From the NCBI GenBank assembly GCA_963792385.1, contig CAWBVZ010000007.1, forward strand, positions 248,001-312,000: a stretch of 64,000 bases of DNA, given 5' to 3'. The translations under genes and the position numbers were made by a program. The DNA is from DASSUW01 sp963792385. Its GTDB lineage: Bacteria; Actinomycetota; Thermoleophilia; Solirubrobacterales; Solirubrobacteraceae. Numbering within the stretch: position 1 is the first letter of the stretch; each line of letters begins with the position of its first letter. This document shows positions 25,758-34,466 of the stretch, piece by piece. A model generated the notes under the pieces. The model was not told where the DNA came from. It made no database searches and worked only from the letters and a program-made list of their open reading frames with translations.

Positions 25758-26711
25758 GTGCCGTTTCTCCGCCGTATCGCGTTCGCCCCCATCGTCCTCA
25801 TCGTGGTCGCCGCAATGACGTACGGCGCGCCGCGGATCCTCCGCCCCGACCTGTTCCCGGGCGAGGCGTTCGTGTCCGGTCTCGCGCGCGACCTCAATGG
25901 GGTCTTCTTCCACCTCGACTTCGGCTGCTCGATAATCATGGCCGGCTGCCCGAGAATCCACGACCTGTGGATGAACGGGCTGTGGTGGGACCTGTGGCTG
26001 CTCGCCGGCGCAGTCGTGCTCGGGGCGGGCGGCGGCATCCTCGCCGGGGTGTGGTGCTCGCGGCGCCCGCGCTCGCTGGCCTCGCGCACGGCCGAGGCGG
26101 GCGCGATGGCCGCCTACTGCGCGCCCGTGTTCTTCGTCGGGCTGTTCGTGCTGTGGCTGTTCAACCCGATCTACGGCCGTATCCCGCTGCCGTTCTTCTT
26201 CGATGCCGAGCCGCGCTGGGTGCAGCCGTGGGACGCGCCGTGGGACTGGTTCCGGCAGCTGCTCGTCCCGTGGATGGTGCTTGGCGCTCCCCTGGGCGCG
26301 ATGTGCCTGCGGCTGACGCTGTCGATCACGCGCGAGGCGATGCAGGAGGACTTCGTCCGCACCGCGGAGGCGAAGGGCGTCCACCCGCACGACGTCGTGC
26401 GCCGTCACGCCGCGGTGATGTCCTATCCCGGGACGTTCTCGTTTATCGCGGTGTCGGCGCCGCTGATCATCACCAACATGGTGCTGGTCGAGAGGATTCT
26501 GTCCGTCCCCGGCTTCTTCAAGTACACGTGGCGGGCGGCTGGGCACGACACTGGGCAGGTCGCACTCCGTGACCCGATTCCCGACTTCGCGCTGCTGTGC
26601 GCGCTCGCCCTGTGGGGCGCGGTGCTGCTGATCGTGCTCGGGCTGATCGCGGACGGGATCGTCTCGCGGTTCGATCCGCGGGTACGTTCGTCGCACGCGC
26701 AGGCGTGGTAA
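25758..26711 (+). CDS. ABC transporter permease, DppB/OppB-like, orphan
   Basis: A 317-residue inner-membrane protein with an N-terminal helix, a periplasmic loop and about five more helices. It has the EAA-type cytoplasmic loop EDFVRTAEAKGVHPHDVV that contacts the ATPase in peptide and nickel importers. No partner permease, ATPase or binding protein is next to it. The periplasmic loop contains two cysteines (GCSIIMAGC). It separates cdsA from dxr, which are adjacent in many bacteria. The substrate is unknown. Confidence 0.85.
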   Translation: MPFLRRIAFAPIVLIVVAAMTYGAPRILRPDLFPGEAFVSGLARDLNGVFFHLDFGCSIIMAGCPRIHDLWMNGLWWDLWLLAGAVVLGAGGGILAGVWCSRRPRSLASRTAEAGAMAAYCAPVFFVGLFVLWLFNPIYGRIPLPFFFDAEPRWVQPWDAPWDWFRQLLVPWMVLGAPLGAMCLRLTLSITREAMQEDFVRTAEAKGVHPHDVVRRHAAVMSYPGTFSFIAVSAPLIITNMVLVERILSVPGFFKYTWRAAGHDTGQVALRDPIPDFALLCALALWGAVLLIVLGLIADGIVSRFDPRVRSSHAQAW

Positions 26712-26720
26712 TGCTTGCGC

Positions 26721-27197
26721 ATGGGGGATGACGACCGCAGCACCGGGGACGACCACACCGATCGCCAGATGACCGAGCTCCTCCAGGAGCTGCGGATCGC
26801 GCTCCCGGGCGTGCAGATCCTGTTCGCGTTCCTGCTCACGGTGCCGTTCGCGCAGGGCTTCACCCGTGTGACGGCCTTCCAACGCGATCTGTTCTTCGCA
26901 GTCCTGCTGACCACTGCAGCGTCAACCGCCTGCTTCATCGCGCCGACCGCGACGCACCGGTTGCGCTTCCACCACCGCGACCGGGCGTACATCGTCAAGT
27001 CGTCGAACCGGCTGCTGATCTGGGGGCTGGGCTTTCTCGCGCTCGCGATCATCGGCGCCGTGACGCTGATCACCGACTACATCTTCGGGCTCGGCGGCCA
27101 CTGGATCTGGCCGCTGCTGGTTGCCCTGCTCATCGCCGGCCTGTGGTTCGGGCGCCCAGTCGTACGCCACTTGCGCGGCGTTTCATCGGGTCCTTAG
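26721..27197 (+). CDS. DUF6328 family membrane protein
   Basis: A 158-residue protein from the ATG at 26721, with four hydrophobic segments. The motif ELRIALPGVQILFAFLLTVPF in its N-terminal third identifies the DUF6328 family; function unknown. His/Arg-rich loop residues (THRLRFHHRDR) follow helix 2. A TTG at 26715 would add two residues. It lies 9 bases after the orphan permease gene and may share its transcript. Confidence 0.8.
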   Translation: MGDDDRSTGDDHTDRQMTELLQELRIALPGVQILFAFLLTVPFAQGFTRVTAFQRDLFFAVLLTTAASTACFIAPTATHRLRFHHRDRAYIVKSSNRLLIWGLGFLALAIIGAVTLITDYIFGLGGHWIWPLLVALLIAGLWFGRPVVRHLRGVSSGP

Positions 27198-27223
27198 AAC
27201 AGCGTTGCCACAATGGGAAGCTG

Positions 27224-28381
27224 ATGAAGCGGCTTCTCATCCTGGGATCGACCGGCTCGATCGGCACGCAGGCGCTCGACGTGGTCACGCGAGCGGCGGG
27301 CGAGTTCGAGATCGTCGGCCTGTCCGCCGGCACCGCGTACGAGCCGCTGATCGAGCAGGCGCGCGCGTACGGCGTGCGCCGGATTGCACTCTCGGACCGC
27401 GATGCGGCCGCCCGCGCGGCCGAGGCCTGGACGGGCGGTGACGTGCTGCGCGGCCCCGAGGGCCTCGTCGAGCTCGTCGCCGGGTCGGACGCCGACCTCG
27501 TCCTGAACGCGATCGTCGGCTCGGCCGGGCTCGGCCCCACGATCGTGGCGCTGACCGAGGGGATCGACCTCGCGCTGGCCAACAAGGAGTCGCTCGTCGT
27601 CGGCGGCGAGCTCGTGATGGCGCTCGCGGAGGCGACCGGCGCGCAGATCCTCCCGGTCGATTCCGAGCACTCGGCTCTGCACCAGCTGATCGCGGCCGAG
27701 CACGGTCGCGTGGGCACGATCGACAAGCTCGTGCTGACGGCGTCCGGCGGCCCGTTCCGCGGGCGCTCGCGCGCCGAGCTCGAGGGCGTGACGATCGAGG
27801 AGGCGCTCCAGCACCCGACCTGGGCGATGGGCGGCAAGATCACGATCGACTCGGCGACGCTGATGAACAAGGGCCTGGAGGTCATCGAGGCCCACCACCT
27901 GTTCGGCACGCCGTACGAGCGGATCGACGTCGTCGTCCATCCGCAATCGATCATCCACGCGCTCGTCGGGTTCAACGACGGCGCCGCGCTCGCCCACCTC
28001 GGGCACCCGGACATGCGTGTGCCGATCGCCTACGCGCTCCACCATCCCGAGCGTGTGGACGTGCCCGTGCGCACGCTCGACCTGGCCGAGATAGCCAAGC
28101 TGACCTTCGAGCCTCCGGATCCGGAGGCGTTCCCGTGCCTGCGGCTCGCGCGCGAGGCCGCCAAGGCGGGCGGGACAGGGCCGTGCGTGCTCAATGCTGC
28201 CAATGAGGTCGCCGTCCATGCCTTCCTGGGAGGCCGGCTGGCCTTCATGGGCATCCCGGCGGTGATCGAGCGCACGCTCGAGCGCGTCGGCGCGGCCGGC
28301 GTGCACAGCTTCGACTCGCTGTACGACGCGGATGCGCAGGCACGCGCGGTGGCGGGCGAGCTGGTCAGCGTTTACGCATGA
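27224..28381 (+). CDS. dxr: 1-deoxy-D-xylulose 5-phosphate reductoisomerase
   Basis: Second enzyme of the MEP isoprenoid pathway, converting DXP to MEP with NADPH. The 385-residue protein has the nucleotide-binding LILGSTGSIGTQALDVV, ANKESLVVGGELVM, the metal site in LPVDSEHSALHQ, and GGPFRGRSR, WAMGGKITIDSATLMNKGLE and HPQSIIHALVGFNDGA. The start is the ATG at 27224. Its stop overlaps the start of the site-2 protease gene. Confidence 0.96.
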   Translation: MKRLLILGSTGSIGTQALDVVTRAAGEFEIVGLSAGTAYEPLIEQARAYGVRRIALSDRDAAARAAEAWTGGDVLRGPEGLVELVAGSDADLVLNAIVGSAGLGPTIVALTEGIDLALANKESLVVGGELVMALAEATGAQILPVDSEHSALHQLIAAEHGRVGTIDKLVLTASGGPFRGRSRAELEGVTIEEALQHPTWAMGGKITIDSATLMNKGLEVIEAHHLFGTPYERIDVVVHPQSIIHALVGFNDGAALAHLGHPDMRVPIAYALHHPERVDVPVRTLDLAEIAKLTFEPPDPEAFPCLRLAREAAKAGGTGPCVLNAANEVAVHAFLGGRLAFMGIPAVIERTLERVGAAGVHSFDSLYDADAQARAVAGELVSVYA

Positions 28382-29448
28382 GCTTCCTCCTCGCCTTCCT
28401 CGGCTTCGCCGCGCTGATCATCCTGCACGAGCTCGGCCACTTCGTGGCGGCGAAGTCGGTCGGGATGCGCGTTGAGCGCTTCTCGCTGTTCTTCCCACCA
28501 TTGGTCGCTCGCCACAAGCGCGGCGAGACCGAGTACGCGATCGGGGCGATCCCGCTCGGCGGCTACGTGAAGATCACCGGGATGAACCCGGCGGAGGAGA
28601 TTCCACCGGACGTCGCCCACCGCGCGTACTTCCGCCAGCCCGTGTGGAAGCGGATCGTCGTGATCTCCGCCGGCCCGGCCGTGAACATCGCGCTCGCATT
28701 CCTGATCCTGTGGGTCCTGATCTGGGCCAACGGGCAGCAGGAGGGCACCGGCAAGGTCGAGCGCGTGACGGCCGCGCCGGCACGTGGTGAGCTGGCCCCG
28801 GGCGACCAGATCGTGTCCGTGGACGGCGTGCGCGGGGACTTCGCGACGCTGCGGGAGCAGATCTCCTCGCACAAGTGCGCGGGCGAGCCGGTGGACGGCT
28901 GCAAGGCCGCGACGCCCGCCACGATCGTCGTGACGCTGCGCGGTGAGGAGCGCACGCTCGAGTTGCGGCCGGTGTACAGCGCGACCGAAGACGACATGTT
29001 CCTCGGCTTCCAGACCACGACGCGGCCGGTGCCGACCGGCCCCGTGGACGCTGCCGGCGAGTCGATCTCCGGCATGTGGTTCTTCACGACCAAGACGGTC
29101 GAGACGATCGCCGGCATCTTCCAGGCGGATAAGCGCAAGGAGCTGTCGGGCGTCGTCGGCTCATACGAGGTGACGCGGCAGACGATCGAGCTCGACGCCC
29201 AGCGCGCGCTGTACCTCCTCGCGATCATCTCCCTGTCGCTCGGGGTGATCAACCTGTTCCCGTTCCTGCCGCTCGACGGCGGACACATTTTCTGGGCGCT
29301 GGCGGAGAAGATCCGCGGCCGCGCGATCCCGTTCGCCGTGATGGAGCGGGCCGGCTTCGTGGGCTTCGTGCTCGTGATCGCGCTGTTCATGATCGGCCTC
29401 ACGAACGACGTCGGAAGACTTACTGGGGAGGGCTTCGGCGTCAGGTAG
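28378..29448 (+). CDS. rseP: Site-2 zinc metalloprotease, RseP-like (M50)
   Basis: An intramembrane protease that cleaves anti-sigma factors or signal-peptide remnants. The 356-residue protein has the HELGH zinc motif in helix 1 (ILHELGHFVAAKSVG), a PDZ domain of about 90 residues in the middle (RGELAPGDQIVSVDG), and the third zinc ligand in NLFPFLPLDGGH near the C-terminus. The order dxr-rseP-ispG is conserved widely, and the ATG overlaps the dxr stop. It could serve the anti-sigma systems in this region; that is inference. Confidence 0.92.
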   Translation: MSFLLAFLGFAALIILHELGHFVAAKSVGMRVERFSLFFPPLVARHKRGETEYAIGAIPLGGYVKITGMNPAEEIPPDVAHRAYFRQPVWKRIVVISAGPAVNIALAFLILWVLIWANGQQEGTGKVERVTAAPARGELAPGDQIVSVDGVRGDFATLREQISSHKCAGEPVDGCKAATPATIVVTLRGEERTLELRPVYSATEDDMFLGFQTTTRPVPTGPVDAAGESISGMWFFTTKTVETIAGIFQADKRKELSGVVGSYEVTRQTIELDAQRALYLLAIISLSLGVINLFPFLPLDGGHIFWALAEKIRGRAIPFAVMERAGFVGFVLVIALFMIGLTNDVGRLTGEGFGVR

Positions 29449-29451
29449 TGT
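29446..29451 (+). promoter_or_regulatory. -10 box TAGTGT for the acyl-CoA ligase gene, leaderless arrangement
   Basis: TAGTGT ends 6 bases before the GTG at 29458, and its TAG is the rseP stop codon. The gene may therefore be transcribed without a leader, independently of rseP. Confidence 0.4.
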
Positions 29452-29457
29452 CGTCCC

Positions 29458-31188
29458 GTGACGGCCGCTGCCACCATCGCCGAAGCGTTTCGGAACACGG
29501 TCGAGGAGCACCCGGACCGCGTCGCGGTTCGCACGAAGGACGACGAGGTCTCGCTCACCTGGAGCGAGCTGCGCGACCGCGTCGACGCGCTCGCCGGCGG
29601 GCTGGCGAAGCTCGGCGTGCGGCGTGGCGACAACGTCGCGCTGATGATCGGCAACCGGCCGGAGTTCCACGTCGCCGACCTGGCCGTGATGACGCTCGGC
29701 GCGACGCCGTTCTCGATCTACACCACCTTCTCGCCCGAGCAGATCGCCTACGTCGTCGGTGACGCGGAGGCGAAGGTCGCGCTGATCGAGGCGCAGTACG
29801 CCGATCGCTTCACGGCGGCACGCGCGGACCTGCCCAAGCTCGACCACGCGCTCGTGCTCGAGGACGGCTGGCCCGAGGACCCGGACTTCGACGCCGAGCC
29901 GCACTGGCGCGCCGTCGAGCCCGAGGACCAGATCACGCTGATCTACACGTCCGGCACCACCGGCCCACCCAAGGGCGTCCAGCTCGTGCACCGCAACCTG
30001 ATGACGGCGGTGCGGTCCACCGAGGCGCTGATCGATTTCCCCGACGGCTCGCGCGTCGTCTCGTGGCTGCCGAGCGCGCACATCGCCGAGCGGATGGCGC
30101 ACCACTACCTGCCGATCGCCTACGCGATGACGATCACGTGCTGCCCGAACCCGCGCGACGTGCTCAGCTACCTGCCCGGGGTCAAGCCGACGTGGTTCTT
30201 CGCGGTGCCGCGGATCTGGGAGAAGTTGATGGCCGGGATGGAGGGCTTCCTCCTCCAAGGCGACGATGCGGACCGCAATCGCGCGTGGATCGAGGCCGCG
30301 ACCCAGAAGGTCGAGCGCGAGCAGGCGGGCGAGGCGGTGCCCGCGGATCTGGCGGCCACCGTGGAGGAGGCGGACCGCGAGCTGTTCGCGGGCCTGCGGG
30401 CGATGCTGGGGCTCGACGAGGCGATCTCGGTCAACGTCGGCGCCGCACCGACGCCGCGCTCGGTGCTCGTGTTCTTCCACGCCATCGGCATCCCGCTCGC
30501 CGAGCTCTGGGGCATGTCGGAGACCTGCGGCGCCGGCTGCTGCAACCCGCCGGGCCGGGTGAAGATCGGCACCGTCGGCCCGGCAGGGCCGGGTGTCGAG
30601 CTGAAGCTCGCGGACGACGGCGAGCTCCTGATGCGCTCGGAAGTCGTGATGACCGGCTATCGCAACGCGCCCGACCAGACAGCCGAGGCGATCGACGCGG
30701 ACGGCTGGCTGCACACCGGCGACATCGCCAAGATCGACGACGACGGCTACGTGCGGATCGTCGACCGCAAGAAGGAGATCATCATCAGCGCGGGCGGCAA
30801 GAACATGTCGCCCGCGAACATCGAGTCGGCGCTGAAGGGTGCGAGCCCGCTGATCGGGCAGGTGTGCGTGATCGGCGACGCGCGGCCGTTCAACACCGCG
30901 CTGATCGTGCTCGACCCGGACTTTGGGCCGGCCTGGGCGGCGCAGAACGGCGTCGACGGCGGCGACTTCGAGGGGCTCGCCGACGAAGAGCGCGTGCGCG
31001 CTGCCGTGCAGGCCGGCGTCGACGCTGCCAACGAGCGGCTCGCGCGCGTCGAGCAGATCAAGCGGTTCACGCTCGTGCGCGGCGACTGGGCGCCGGGCGG
31101 CGACGAGATCACGCCGACGATGAAGCTCAAGCGCAAGCCGATCGCCGCCAAGTACGCCGCCGAGATCGAGGCAATGTACGAGCGGTGA
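29458..31188 (+). CDS. AMP-dependent long-chain acyl-CoA synthetase
   Basis: Activates fatty acids to acyl-CoA through an acyl-AMP. The 576-residue protein has the P-loop-like LIYTSGTTGPPKGVQL near residue 160, and ELWGMSETCGAG. It also has the hinge and C-terminal domain motifs DGWLHTGDIAKIDDDGYVRI, DRKKEIIISAGGKNMSP and the catalytic Lys in PTMKLKRKPI. It is closest to the FadD15/FACL class. It sits between rseP and ispG, which are usually adjacent, so it looks like a lineage-specific insertion. Confidence 0.92.
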   Translation: MTAAATIAEAFRNTVEEHPDRVAVRTKDDEVSLTWSELRDRVDALAGGLAKLGVRRGDNVALMIGNRPEFHVADLAVMTLGATPFSIYTTFSPEQIAYVVGDAEAKVALIEAQYADRFTAARADLPKLDHALVLEDGWPEDPDFDAEPHWRAVEPEDQITLIYTSGTTGPPKGVQLVHRNLMTAVRSTEALIDFPDGSRVVSWLPSAHIAERMAHHYLPIAYAMTITCCPNPRDVLSYLPGVKPTWFFAVPRIWEKLMAGMEGFLLQGDDADRNRAWIEAATQKVEREQAGEAVPADLAATVEEADRELFAGLRAMLGLDEAISVNVGAAPTPRSVLVFFHAIGIPLAELWGMSETCGAGCCNPPGRVKIGTVGPAGPGVELKLADDGELLMRSEVVMTGYRNAPDQTAEAIDADGWLHTGDIAKIDDDGYVRIVDRKKEIIISAGGKNMSPANIESALKGASPLIGQVCVIGDARPFNTALIVLDPDFGPAWAAQNGVDGGDFEGLADEERVRAAVQAGVDAANERLARVEQIKRFTLVRGDWAPGGDEITPTMKLKRKPIAAKYAAEIEAMYER

Positions 31189-32429
31189 ACGTCGAGTTCG
31201 AGTCCGACCGCCTGAAGGCCGCGCTCGCACAGTCCGAGCACGAGCGCGAGCGTGCCGAGCAGGCGCTGACGATCGCCGAGCACGGCAAGGCGGTGGCGGA
31301 GTCGACGAGCGCCGTCCTGAGCCGCCTGACCGCCCTGCTCGACGTCACGCTCTCGGCCGGCGACCTCGGAGAGATGCTGCGGTCGGTCGCGGCCGAGGCA
31401 CGGCGTTCGTTCGGGTCCGACGGCGCGCTCGTGGCGGTCGCGGAGGAGGGCACACGCCTCCGCCACGCCGTCGATGGGCTCGCCGGGGAGGATGAGGACG
31501 CGCTGCTGGATCTGGGCCTGCGGCTGCGCGACGGGGCGCCCGAAGGCGCCGTCGCGACGTTCTCGGGTCTCGAGGGTGGCCTGCAGTCCGTGCTGGCAGC
31601 GCCGATGCACGCGACCGGCGTGCTGCTGGTGGGCTCGCGCGAGCCGCGGGCGTGGTCGGACGTCGAGCGCCACCTGTTGCGGCTGGGCGCGGACCGGCTC
31701 GCTGTCGCGCTCGAGCAGGCGCGGATGCGCGACCGCGAGCGGCACGTCGCCGGCACGCTCCAGCGCGCGCTGCTGCCTCCGCACCTGCCGCGGATGGACG
31801 GCGCGGTGCTCGCCGCGCGCTACGTGCCGGCCGAGCACGGCGTCGGCGGCGACTGGTACGACGCGTTCGAGCTGCCGGGCGGGCGGCTCGGCCTAGCGGT
31901 CGGCGACGTCGTTGGCCACGGCGTCGACGCCGCCGCGACGGCCGTCCGACTGCGCGACGAGCTGCGTGGGTTCGTGCTCCAGGGCTGCGATCCAGCCGGC
32001 GTCGTGGCCGCGCTCGACGCGCTCACCGCCGACGAGCGGGACGGCGCCTATAGCTCGGTGCTGTACGCGGAGCTCGATGTGAACCGGCGCCGGGTGCACT
32101 GGGCGTCCGCCGGCCACGTGCCGCCGGTGCTGGTGCGCGACGGCGTGGCACGCGTGCTCGAGTCCCCGGTCGGCACGCTGCTCGGCGCCCAGCCGGTGTC
32201 GCCGTGGCCGCAGCGCACCGAGGCGCTGGCGCGCGGCGATCGGCTCGTGCTCTACACCGACGGCCTCGTCGAGAGCCCCGGCGAGCCGCTCGACGATTCG
32301 ATCATGGATCTCTTCACCTGCAGCGCGGCCGCGGCGGGCGATCTCGAGGCGCTGTGCGACTCCCTGCTCGCGGCCCGCCCCGCGGCCGGCCGCGACGACG
32401 CGGCGATCCTGGCCGTCGCGATCCGCTGA
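31185..32429 (+). CDS. GAF-like sensor with SpoIIE-type PP2C phosphatase
   Basis: A 414-residue predicted serine phosphatase regulator. An N-terminal coiled coil covers residues 1-45, a GAF-like domain residues 45-190, and a SpoIIE catalytic domain residues 195-414. Metal sites are in AEHGVGGDWYDAFEL, AVGDVVGHGVDAA, YTDGLVE and the terminal GRDDAAILAVAIR. Such enzymes act on phosphorylated anti-anti-sigma proteins, but none lies nearby. The GTG at 31185 overlaps the ligase stop; the much longer open frame upstream is a shadow. Confidence 0.88.
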   Translation: MNVEFESDRLKAALAQSEHERERAEQALTIAEHGKAVAESTSAVLSRLTALLDVTLSAGDLGEMLRSVAAEARRSFGSDGALVAVAEEGTRLRHAVDGLAGEDEDALLDLGLRLRDGAPEGAVATFSGLEGGLQSVLAAPMHATGVLLVGSREPRAWSDVERHLLRLGADRLAVALEQARMRDRERHVAGTLQRALLPPHLPRMDGAVLAARYVPAEHGVGGDWYDAFELPGGRLGLAVGDVVGHGVDAAATAVRLRDELRGFVLQGCDPAGVVAALDALTADERDGAYSSVLYAELDVNRRRVHWASAGHVPPVLVRDGVARVLESPVGTLLGAQPVSPWPQRTEALARGDRLVLYTDGLVESPGEPLDDSIMDLFTCSAAAAGDLEALCDSLLAARPAAGRDDAAILAVAIR

Positions 32430-32437
32430 GCCGCTCG

Positions 32438-32443
32438 TACACT
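32438..32443 (+). promoter_or_regulatory. -10 box TACACT for ispG, leaderless arrangement
   Basis: TACACT ends 7 bases before the ATG at 32451. It lies in the 21-base gap after the phosphatase gene, so ispG can have its own transcript. Confidence 0.45.
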
Positions 32444-32450
32444 TGAGGCG

Positions 32451-33713
32451 ATGGCTTCCAAGCGCTCAGTGAACGTTGGCGGGGTCCAGATCGGCGGAGG
32501 CGCGCCGGTCGTCGTCCAGACGATGACCAAGACCGAGACCGCGAACCTGGCTGCCACGATGGACCAGATCCGCAAGGTCGCGGACGCCGGCGCCGACATC
32601 GTGCGCGTCGCCGTGCCGCGCGACAAGGACATCGAGGCGCTGAAGACGATCGTGGTCGAGTCGCCGATCCCGATCATCGCCGACATCCACTTCAACCACA
32701 CGCTGGCGCTGAAGGCGATCGACGCGGGGGCGCACTGCATCCGCCTGAACCCCGGCAACATCGGCGGGCCTGAGAAGGTCGCCGAGGTGGCCGACCGGGC
32801 GAAGGCGGCGGGCACGCCGATGCGGATCGGCGTCAACTCCGGATCCCTTCCCAAGCACCTGCACGCGCTCGAGCGCGAGAACCCGGTCGAGGCGCTCGTG
32901 ACCGCCGCGGCCGAGTTCGTGGGGTTGATGGAGCGGCTCGAGTTCGAGGATTTCAAGGTCTCGATCAAGTCGACGAACGTGCCGTACACGATCGCCGCCA
33001 ACCGGCTGCTGAGCGAGCGGATTCCGTATCCGCTGCACCTCGGCATCACCGAGGCCGGCACCAAGTGGTCGGGCTCGCTGAAGTCCGCCGTCGGTCTCGG
33101 CACGCTGCTGGCCGACGGGATCGGCGACACGATCCGCATCTCCCTCTCGACGTTCCACGCCGAGGAGGAGGTCAAGGTCGCCTGGGAGATCCTGAAGGCG
33201 CTGAAGCTGCGCGAGCGCGGACCTGTCCTGATCGCCTGCCCGACCTGCGGCCGGCTGCAGTTCGACATGGACACCGTCGTGGCCGACATCGAGCGCCGGC
33301 TCGAGGCCTACGAGGATCCGGTCGAGGTCGCCGTGCTCGGCTGCGCCGTGAACGGCATCGGCGAGGCCTCGCACGCCGACTTCGGGATCACCGGCGCCAA
33401 GAACGAGGGGCTGATCTTCTCGCGCGGCAAGGCGCTGAAGAAGGTGCCCCAGGAGCGCCTGGTCGACGAGCTGTTCATCGAGATCGACAAGTACACGCAG
33501 ACCAAGAAGATCGAGGTCGACGACGCCGAGCAGGCCGCGGGCGCCGAATGGCTCGAGCGGATCGAGGAGGAGAACGCCGGCGAGCTGACGCCCGAGCGCC
33601 TCGCGAAGCTCGAGGCGGAGAAGCAGCGCGCCGAGGCCGACATGATGGACGACGTCCTGCGGCTCGATGAGGACGCGTCGCCGACCGACGGGCGGCGCTT
33701 CACCCGCGCCTGA
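32451..33713 (+). CDS. ispG: 4-hydroxy-3-methylbut-2-en-1-yl diphosphate synthase
   Basis: Iron-sulphur enzyme of the MEP pathway. The 420-residue bacterial-type protein has VGGVQIGGGAPVVVQTMT, DIVRVAVPR, PIIADIHF and IRLNPGNIGG in the barrel. The [4Fe-4S] ligands are in IACPTCGR and VLGCAVNGIGEA. Beyond the normal end near residue 360, about 60 extra residues rich in Glu, Ala and Asp form a probably helical tail. The next canonical partner, proS, is 5.4 kb away because an accessory island intervenes. Confidence 0.95.
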   Translation: MASKRSVNVGGVQIGGGAPVVVQTMTKTETANLAATMDQIRKVADAGADIVRVAVPRDKDIEALKTIVVESPIPIIADIHFNHTLALKAIDAGAHCIRLNPGNIGGPEKVAEVADRAKAAGTPMRIGVNSGSLPKHLHALERENPVEALVTAAAEFVGLMERLEFEDFKVSIKSTNVPYTIAANRLLSERIPYPLHLGITEAGTKWSGSLKSAVGLGTLLADGIGDTIRISLSTFHAEEEVKVAWEILKALKLRERGPVLIACPTCGRLQFDMDTVVADIERRLEAYEDPVEVAVLGCAVNGIGEASHADFGITGAKNEGLIFSRGKALKKVPQERLVDELFIEIDKYTQTKKIEVDDAEQAAGAEWLERIEEENAGELTPERLAKLEAEKQRAEADMMDDVLRLDEDASPTDGRRFTRA

Positions 33714-33715
33714 GC

Positions 33716-33756
33716 AACCTAGGTTGACGACCGGACGGTTGTCAACTAGAGTTGCT
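33716..33756. promoter_or_regulatory. Promoter and paired operator of the HTH / Clp-N operon
   Basis: TTGACG at 33724-33729 and TAGAGT at 33747-33752 are 17 bases apart, and the -10 ends 7 bases before the ATG, so the transcript is probably leaderless. Two palindromic boxes overlap these elements: CAACCTAGGTTG (33716-33727, perfect) and CAACTAGAGTTG (33743-33754, near-perfect). They are about 27 bp apart centre to centre. A dimeric repressor bound to both would cover the -35 and -10. The adjacent HTH protein is the obvious candidate. Confidence 0.65.
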
Positions 33757-33759
33757 CGC

Positions 33760-33984
33760 ATGACGAACACCGCGCACGACCTGCCGGCCGATCCGGCCGA
33801 CGGCCTCGCAGGCGTCGTCGCTCTGCGCCGACTCGCGGACCGTGTCGAGGACGCCGAGGTCGAGCGCGCGCTGCGCGAGGGCTGGACGTGGTCGCAGGTC
33901 GCCGAGGCGCTCGGCGTCACGCGCCAGGCCGTGCACAAGAAACACGCCAAGCGGCTGTCCGGCGCCGTCGACGGGAGATCCTGA
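33760..33984 (+). CDS. Small helix-turn-helix protein
   Basis: A 74-residue protein, MTNTAHDLPA start. The C-terminal half holds a clear DNA-binding helix-turn-helix: EGWTWSQVAEALGVTRQAV followed by HKKHAKRL. The N-terminal half (LAGVVALRRLADRVEDAEVE) is helical and may dimerise. It is the first gene of a two-gene operon with a Clp-N protein and probably autoregulates through the paired boxes at its promoter. It ends in ATGA overlap with the next gene. Confidence 0.85.
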   Translation: MTNTAHDLPADPADGLAGVVALRRLADRVEDAEVERALREGWTWSQVAEALGVTRQAVHKKHAKRLSGAVDGRS

Positions 33985-34466
33985 TGTTCGAACGATTCGT
34001 GAAGGACGCGCGCCGCGTCGTCATCCATGCCTCCCAGGTGGAGGCGCAGGCGCTCAGCTCGCCGACGATCGAGGCCGAGCATCTCCTGCTCGCGCTGGCC
34101 GCCGACGAGACGACCCCGGCGGGGAAGCTGCTGGCCGACAACGGGCTCGACCACGCTGCTGTGTGCGCGGCGCTCGAGCGCGAGACCGAGCGCAGCCTGG
34201 CCGCGGTCGGCGTCGGGATCGGCGAGTACGCGCTGCCGGAGCGGCCTACTGCGCCGCGCCGCAGCCCGCGGTTCGCCGCCTCGTCGAAGCGCGTTTTGGA
34301 GCGCGCGGTCAAGGTGGCGTCCGCTCGCCGGGACGGCTACGTGGGCGGGGTGCACCTGCTGATCGGCATCCTGCGCGCCGATCTCGGGACCGTGCCGCGG
34401 GCGCTCGCCGCGGTCGACGTCGATCGCGTGGCGCTACTGACGCGCGCCGAGCGGCTGCTCGACTGA
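33984..34466 (+). CDS. Clp N-terminal domain protein without ATPase
   Basis: A 160-residue protein, start ATG at 33984 (MFERFVKDARRVVIHASQ). It carries two Clp_N repeats: residues 1-70 (IEAEHLLLALAAD) and about 85-160 (RFAASSKRVLERAVKVASA, GGVHLLIGILRA). There are no AAA modules, so it resembles the substrate-binding N-domain of ClpC acting alone, perhaps as an adaptor or stress sensor. It is coupled to the upstream HTH gene. Its 3' end overlaps the convergent methyltransferase gene by 33 bases. Confidence 0.88.
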   Translation: MFERFVKDARRVVIHASQVEAQALSSPTIEAEHLLLALAADETTPAGKLLADNGLDHAAVCAALERETERSLAAVGVGIGEYALPERPTAPRRSPRFAASSKRVLERAVKVASARRDGYVGGVHLLIGILRADLGTVPRALAAVDVDRVALLTRAERLLD

